From an uncultured Sphingobium sp. (GTDB lineage Bacteria > Pseudomonadota > Alphaproteobacteria > Sphingomonadales > Sphingomonadaceae), in contig CAJYHD010000564.1 of the NCBI GenBank assembly GCA_913773715.1, positions 1 to 5,145 on the forward strand: a DNA stretch of 5,145 nucleotides, in the 5' to 3' direction. This document shows positions 1-5,145 of this stretch, in pieces. The number at the start of each line of letters is the position of its first letter. Position 1 is the stretch's first letter. A program made the position numbers and the translations under genes. The notes beneath the pieces are model-generated. The model saw nothing but the letters and a program-made list of their open reading frames with translations, ran no database searches and was not told where the DNA came from.

Positions 1-2092
<2,092 letters not shown>

Positions 2093-2098
2093 GCCGCC

Positions 2099-3400
2099 AT
2101 GGCTCTGTTTACGTTCAAGCTGCCGGACATCGGCGAAGGCATTTCGGAAGCCGAGATCGTCGGCTGGCATGTCAAGGTGGGTGACCGGGTCGAGGAAGAC
2201 CAGCCCATCGCCGACATGATGACCGACAAGGCAACGGTCGAGATGGAGAGTCCGGTGTCGGGCGTGGTGGTTCGGCTTGCGGGCGAGCCGGGCGATCAGG
2301 TGCCGATCGGGTCGATGCTGGTGGAGATCGAGACGGAGGGGGCAACCGAGGTTGCAGCCAAGGTAGAGGCGCCTTCGGAAGAGGTGATTGCAGCGGAGAC
2401 GGCGGGCGAGGCGCTGATCGAGGAAGCCACTACATCCGCTCGCCCTGAGCCTGTCGAAGGACCTTCTCTAGCATCGGCGGATGAGCAAGAAGTAGGGGGC
2501 GTCGACAAGCTTAGCCCAAAGGGTGGAGAGAGCGAAAGGACAGATGTTCTTGCCTCCCCCGCTGTCCGGTCGCGCGCCAAGGAATTGGGGATCGACCTTG
2601 CTCAAGTGAAGGCAGGTGGCGATCGTATCCGGCATGCCGATCTCGACGCCTATTTGCTCTACGGGCAAGGGCAGGGCTATCGCCCGGCGGGGCGGTCGGC
2701 GAAGCGCACGGACGAGACGATCAAGGTCATCGGCATGCGGCGCAAGATCGCCGAAAATATGGCCGCTTCCAAGCGACATATCCCGCACTTTTCCTATATC
2801 GATGAAATTAACGTCACCGCATTGGAGACACTGCGCGAGCAATTGAACGCGACGCGGGGGGATCGGCCCAAGCTCACCATGTTGCCGCTGTTGATCACGG
2901 CGATCTGTAAGGCGGTTCCCGACTTTCCGATGTTGAATGCCCGCCATGATGACGAGGCGGGCGTGGTGACGCGCTACGGTGCTGTACATCTCGGAATGGC
3001 GACACAGACAGACGCGGGACTGATGGTGCCGGTGATCCGCGATGCGCAGGATCGCAATGTCTGGCAACTGGCGGCGGAGATCGTGCGGCTGGCGGAGGCT
3101 GCGCGGACGGGCAAGGCGAAAGTGGAGGAACTGTCCGGCTCCACGCTGACGCTGACGTCGCTGGGGCCGCTCGGCGGGATCGCGACGACGCCAGTCATCA
3201 ATCGACCGGAGGTTGCGATCATCGGTCCGAACCGCGTCATCGAACGGCCGGTGTTCCGGGGTAAAGAGGTCGTCGCCGCCAAGCTCATGAACCTGTCGAT
3301 CAGCTGCGATCATCGTGTCGTGGACGGATGGGATGCGGCGAGCTTCGTGCAGGCGGTCAAGCGGTATCTGGAAAACCCGGCGCTGCTCTTCGTGGATTAG
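2099..3400 (+). CDS. bkdB: Dihydrolipoyl acyltransferase E2 of the branched-chain 2-oxo acid dehydrogenase
   Basis: This is the structural and catalytic core of the complex; its lipoyl arm carries acyl groups from E1 to CoA. It has 433 residues. The lipoyl domain spans about 1-78 with the lipoylated Lys44 in TDKATVEM. An acidic, Ala/Glu-rich linker follows, then a repeat-derived stretch (about 113-142). The peripheral-subunit-binding domain is at about 151-187 (SPAVRSRAKELGIDL to RHADLDAYL). A second linker leads to the catalytic acyltransferase domain (about 205-433), with the active-site motif HRVVDG (His405, Asp409) near the C-terminus. A single lipoyl domain and this length are usual for bacterial E2b. 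The ATG at 2099 gives the exact lipoyl N-terminus (LFTFKLPDIGEGISEAE). AAGGA at 2084-2088 lies ten bases before it, inside the end of E1 beta, and only 6 bases separate the genes. No E3 gene follows; the next gene is convergent. The oddity is the first linker, which contains two arms of a genome repeat read in frame. An acetyl-type E2 is less likely given the bkd E1 genes upstream. Confidence 0.95.
   Translation: MALFTFKLPDIGEGISEAEIVGWHVKVGDRVEEDQPIADMMTDKATVEMESPVSGVVVRLAGEPGDQVPIGSMLVEIETEGATEVAAKVEAPSEEVIAAETAGEALIEEATTSARPEPVEGPSLASADEQEVGGVDKLSPKGGESERTDVLASPAVRSRAKELGIDLAQVKAGGDRIRHADLDAYLLYGQGQGYRPAGRSAKRTDETIKVIGMRRKIAENMAASKRHIPHFSYIDEINVTALETLREQLNATRGDRPKLTMLPLLITAICKAVPDFPMLNARHDDEAGVVTRYGAVHLGMATQTDAGLMVPVIRDAQDRNVWQLAAEIVRLAEAARTGKAKVEELSGSTLTLTSLGPLGGIATTPVINRPEVAIIGPNRVIERPVFRGKEVVAAKLMNLSISCDHRVVDGWDAASFVQAVKRYLENPALLFVD
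2436..2460 (+). repeat. Sphingomonad REP-like repeat, left arm of pair in E2 linker
   Basis: The core CGCCCTGAGCCTGTCGAAGG (2441-2460) matches the reverse complement of the copy after the E2 stop at 19 of 20 bases, or 23 of 25 including the flanking CCG(C/T)T. It is read in frame as S-A-R-P-E-P-V-E-G, about residues 113-121 of E2. I recall this motif as an abundant interspersed repeat in sphingomonads, and the peptide RPEPVEG as its typical footprint inside genes. The abundance is recalled knowledge; the two good copies are seen directly. Confidence 0.85.
2501..2523 (-). repeat. Degenerate REP-like repeat, right arm of pair in E2 linker
   Basis: The start GTCGACAAGCTTAGCCCAAA is oriented opposite to the left arm, 40 bases away. 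It aligns without gaps to the copy after the E2 stop at 15 of 23 positions, with the conserved TCGAC and the GCT/AG core. It is translated as V-D-K-L-S-P-K-G (residues 135-142), which resembles the FDKL(S/R)xNG peptide I associate with this repeat in the other orientation. Two inverted arms with a short spacer are the layout of a REPIN-type element. This arm is more decayed than the other, so the call is less certain. Confidence 0.6.
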
Positions 3401-3404
3401 CGCA

Positions 3405-3430
3405 CCCTTCGACCGGCTCAGGGCGAACGG
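3405..3430 (-). repeat. REP-like repeat directly after the E2 stop codon
   Basis: This is a well-preserved copy of the same repeat, in the orientation opposite to the left arm inside E2; it begins 4 bases after the TAG at 3398-3400. It can fold into a hairpin. Positions 3406-3411 pair with 3424-3430 (one bulged C at 3428), one A-G mismatch follows, and 3413-3414 pair with 3421-3422 around the loop GGCTCA. No T-run follows, so it is not a classical intrinsic terminator. It could still stabilise the 3' end of the bkd mRNA or slow readthrough into the convergent gene, which is inference. Confidence 0.8.
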
Positions 3431-3465
3431 ACGATGCGTCAGGCTGTATGAACCTATCGCATCGT
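3431..3465. terminator. Possible bidirectional hairpin between convergent genes
   Basis: ACGATGCG (3431-3438) and CGCATCGT (3458-3465) form a perfect 8-base inverted repeat around a 19-base loop. It lies between the E2 stop and the end of the convergent minus-strand gene and includes that gene's stop codon (3454-3456). The position suits a shared terminator, but the loop is long and neither side has a clear T-run, so the function is a guess. Confidence 0.3.
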
Positions 3466-3918
3466 CGCGCGGTAACTCAGGCGTCCGGTTTCACCCGGTG
3501 CGCCTGACGGCAGGCGCCAGCGGACATGGCTGATGTCTGCGGCGGTCGCGCGGCGGATGCCGCCAAGTGGTGTCGGCAGCCACAGCGTGTCGACGCGGCC
3601 CCAATGCCCGCCACCATCGACTGACACTTCCATCGCCGGATCGGTGAGATCGATCTGTGCACCGCGCGGGACGGGGCGTACGATCATGCGGTCGCGGACA
3701 GTGTCTCGGCCATCGTTTCGCCAGCGGACGACGACGATCATCTGATCGCCGGAGGTGGCTCGCCCGGTTTCAGACAGAATTCGGCGCGGGCGACCGTTGA
3801 TGTCGGCAGTGACCCGCTCAACGAACATCTGCGTATTGAGGCGGAGGTCAGGCTGCGCCCATGCGCTGGCTGCGCAAAGGCCGAGTGAGAGCAGTCCGAG
3901 ACCGATGACGATGCGCAT
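3454..3918 (-). CDS. Small exported protein with DUF11-like segment, function unknown
   Basis: This encodes a 154-residue secreted protein of unknown function. Residues 1-21 form a Sec signal peptide: MR, a hydrophobic stretch (IVIGLGLLSLGLCAASA), then AWA before Gln22 as the likely cleavage site. Cys15 is not in a lipobox (LGL precedes it), so a lipoprotein is unlikely. Residues about 58-90 (VVVRWRNDGRDTV, then RPVPRGAQIDL) resemble the conserved strand-turn pattern of DUF11-type immunoglobulin-like domains. The C-terminus (VRWRLPSGAPGETGRLSYRATM) looks like the last strands of the same fold. The mature protein is probably a single small beta-sandwich in the periplasm or outside the cell. 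The ATG at 3916-3918 is supported by the signal peptide and by AGGGA (3926-3930) seven bases upstream. The gene is convergent with the bkd operon and divergent from the AI-2E transporter gene, so it is probably transcribed alone. The DUF11 link is by eye and uncertain; that it is a real coding gene is firm. Confidence 0.85.
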   Translation of the reverse strand: MRIVIGLGLLSLGLCAASAWAQPDLRLNTQMFVERVTADINGRPRRILSETGRATSGDQMIVVVRWRNDGRDTVRDRMIVRPVPRGAQIDLTDPAMEVSVDGGGHWGRVDTLWLPTPLGGIRRATAADISHVRWRLPSGAPGETGRLSYRATMR

Positions 3919-3925
3919 AAGCGTT

Positions 3926-3930
3926 TCCCT
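3926..3930 (-). promoter_or_regulatory. Ribosome-binding site of the exported-protein gene
   Basis: AGGGA on the minus strand sits seven bases before the ATG at 3916-3918 and supports that start. Confidence 0.6.
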
Positions 3931-3960
3931 GTTTCGCTTGGCTGGCCTAGCAAGGCGGCA

Positions 3961-3975
3961 TCAAGAAATGGTTAA
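3961..3975. promoter_or_regulatory. Possible CtrA-type binding site (one mismatch)
   Basis: The plus strand reads TCAA, seven bases, TTAA; the minus strand reads TTAA, seven bases, TTGA. This matches the alphaproteobacterial CtrA consensus TTAA-N7-TTAA at 7 of 8 positions. It lies 43 bases from the exported-protein start and 96 bases from the AI-2E start. The motif is short and degenerate, so this is only a candidate. Confidence 0.25.
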
Positions 3976-4052
3976 CGAGATCTTTGCCGTAACGTCGGGC
4001 CGCTTTGCGAATTGACGCGGGGCGGGGTGACGCGCACATCCGATAACGGGCC

Positions 4053-4060
4053 AAGGGGAG
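4053..4060 (+). promoter_or_regulatory. Ribosome-binding site deciding the GTG start of the AI-2E gene
   Basis: AAGGGGAG ends ten bases before GTG 4071. An in-frame stop (TAA, 4044-4046) lies upstream with no other start codon between, so GTG 4071 is the earliest possible start. The next ATG (4086) would be 25 bases from this site, which is too far. Confidence 0.65.
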
Positions 4061-4070
4061 TCGAGTACGC

Positions 4071-5145
4071 GTGAAGCCGGCCGAGATGGAAGAGATCAAC
4101 AGGCGGCGCGACAGGCTGCTCGCTTCGATCGCACTGACAGCAGGGATCGGGCTGTTGATCGCGGTGCCTTTCGCATTGCGGGCGGGGGCCGAGTTCTTCC
4201 TGCCGCTGACAGCTGCGCTGGTGGTGGCTATCGCATTGGTGCCGTTCCTGGAATGGATGGAGCGGCGGATGCTTCCGTCGGGCTTGGCGGCGCTGTTGGC
4301 GGTTGTGACCTTCCTGTTGATCGCGAACACGGCGCTGGTGCTGATCGTGGTTCCGGCGACCGACTGGTTCCGGTCGCTGCCCGAACGATTGCCGCGCATA
4401 CAGGCGAACCTTGCGCCGCTGATCGACTTCTACTCCAATCTCCAGCGTTTCGTGGACGAAACGGTGCAGATGCTGGCGAGCGGGCCGGTGGCGGCAGCGC
4501 AGAACGCCGCGGTCGAAGCGCCGCGTTCCTTGCTCCAGTTTGCAGCCATGTCCGCTCCGGCGGCGATCATCCAGATGGTGTTTGGCCTGCTCATCATCTA
4601 TTTCTTTCTGGCGGGATGGACCCGGCTGCGGCGGCGGACGATCAACAGCAGGGGTAGCTTCGACGGCGCGCTGGCGGTGGCGCGGGTGATCCAGAATGTG
4701 GTCGATGCGACCAGCGCCTATGTCATCACGATCGCGACGATCAACATCTGCCTGGGGCTGGCGGTCGCGCTGGCGCTGTGGCTGGTGGGTATGCCTTCGC
4801 CGCTGATGTGGGGCGGCATCGTCGCTTTGCTCAATTTCATCCCCTATTTCGGACCGATGCTGGCGGCGGTATTGCTGGGGCTGGGCGGCCTGATGGTGTT
4901 CGACGATGTGTGGCGCGCCTTGTTGCCCGCCTGTCTTCAGATCGCCTTTCATCTCGTTGAAGCGAACGTCATCACTCCAACCGTGCTGGGGCGGCGGCTG
5001 ACGATGAATCCGCTGCTGATCCTTGTGTCGATCGCCTTCTGGGGATGGGTGTGGGGCACGCCGGGCGCACTGCTGGCGGTGCCGTTGCTTATCATCATCC
5101 AGACCGTCGTGGCGGCGGCGGGAACCCCCGACATCGCCGGTTTCC
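4071..5145 (+). CDS. AI-2E (PerM/TqsA) family membrane transporter, 3' partial
   Basis: This is an inner-membrane protein of the AI-2E family (formerly UPF0118), which includes E. coli PerM and the autoinducer-2 exporter TqsA, as well as members reported as sodium/proton antiporters. Its substrate cannot be told from sequence. The frame is open for 358 codons to the window edge with no stop; family members are about 350-370 residues, so only a short tail is missing. Hydrophobic segments lie at about 16-36, 42-60 and 71-96. A more polar stretch (about 97-160) follows, as in the family, and then segments at about 163-183, 216-240, 246-277, 283-298 and 313-347. Family hallmarks are NFIPYFGP (255-262) and the C-terminal block HLVEANVITPTVLGRR (294-309), then NPLLILVS and WGTPGALLAVPLL. 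The start is GTG 4071, bounded by an in-frame stop at 4044-4046 and served by AAGGGGAG. It is divergent from the exported-protein gene. The family call is firm; a role in autoinducer-2 export is not supported. Confidence 0.93.
   Translation, partial: MKPAEMEEINRRRDRLLASIALTAGIGLLIAVPFALRAGAEFFLPLTAALVVAIALVPFLEWMERRMLPSGLAALLAVVTFLLIANTALVLIVVPATDWFRSLPERLPRIQANLAPLIDFYSNLQRFVDETVQMLASGPVAAAQNAAVEAPRSLLQFAAMSAPAAIIQMVFGLLIIYFFLAGWTRLRRRTINSRGSFDGALAVARVIQNVVDATSAYVITIATINICLGLAVALALWLVGMPSPLMWGGIVALLNFIPYFGPMLAAVLLGLGGLMVFDDVWRALLPACLQIAFHLVEANVITPTVLGRRLTMNPLLILVSIAFWGWVWGTPGALLAVPLLIIIQTVVAAAGTPDIAGF

Larger units (their letters stand above)
3919..4070. promoter_or_regulatory. Divergent intergenic region
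   Basis: These 152 bases separate the minus-strand exported-protein gene from the plus-strand AI-2E gene and must hold promoters for both unless the transcripts start elsewhere. I see no convincing -35/-10 pair: TTGACG (4012-4017) has no well-spaced -10 partner. The region is locally A/T-richer near 3961-3985. It shows the ribosome-binding sites of both genes, a CtrA-like motif and a GAGTC (GANTC type) at 4058-4062. No RNA gene or riboswitch is recognised. Confidence 0.5.

Noticed and set aside
2501..2512. Adjacent SalI (GTCGAC) and HindIII (AAGCTT) sites suggesting a cloning scar
   Set aside because: The sequence fits a decayed repeat arm, the frame continues without disturbance, and the surroundings show no vector sequence.
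2468..3313. 281-codon open frame on the minus strand opposite E2
   Set aside because: It is antisense to the conserved acyltransferase domain, has biased composition and no recognisable domain; such shadows are usual at high G+C.
4012..4047. TTGACG and GATAAC as a -35/-10 promoter for the AI-2E gene
   Set aside because: The spacer is 24 bases, too long for a sigma-70-type promoter.
3972..4952. 326-codon open frame on the minus strand opposite the AI-2E gene
   Set aside because: Its product is dominated by Gln, Arg, His and Pro, as expected when a Leu/Ala-rich membrane protein gene is read backwards. The plus-strand frame has clear family motifs.
4071..5145. Assignment of the AI-2E family protein as an autoinducer-2 exporter
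   Set aside because: The family name comes from TqsA, other members have different reported activities, and nothing here indicates quorum sensing.

Overview
The window looks like a chromosomal segment of an alphaproteobacterium, most likely a sphingomonad (Sphingomonas, Sphingobium or a relative). The evidence is high G+C content with matching codon use, proteins typical of that group, and a short interspersed repeat (core CGCCCTGAGCCTGTCGAAGG and variants). I recall this repeat as very abundant in sphingomonad genomes. The genus cannot be fixed from the sequence alone.

Positions 1-3400, + strand: a tightly packed operon for the branched-chain 2-oxo acid dehydrogenase complex. It holds E1 alpha (5' end outside the window), E1 beta (complete; GTG start overlapping the previous stop by 4 bases) and the lipoylated E2 core (complete, starting 6 bases after E1 beta). 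E1 alpha and E1 beta form the thiamine-diphosphate decarboxylase. It transfers branched acyl groups from valine, leucine and isoleucine catabolism to the E2 lipoyl arm, and E2 passes them to CoA. The E3 dihydrolipoamide dehydrogenase that reoxidises E2 is not downstream, so it must lie upstream or elsewhere.

The E2 gene carries an in-frame inverted pair of repeat arms (2436-2523) in its linker. A further repeat copy lies 4 bases after the E2 stop (3405-3430).

Positions 3401-4070: the E2 gene converges on a minus-strand gene (3454-3918) for a small exported protein with a DUF11-like beta-sandwich segment. A divergent intergenic region of 152 bases follows. It contains a one-mismatch CtrA-like motif and the ribosome-binding sites of both flanking genes.

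Positions 4071-5145, + strand: an AI-2E (PerM/TqsA) family membrane protein that runs off the right edge without a stop and is nearly complete.

No new defence or mobile system is visible. The most interesting structure is the repeat pair that became part of the E2 protein linker.
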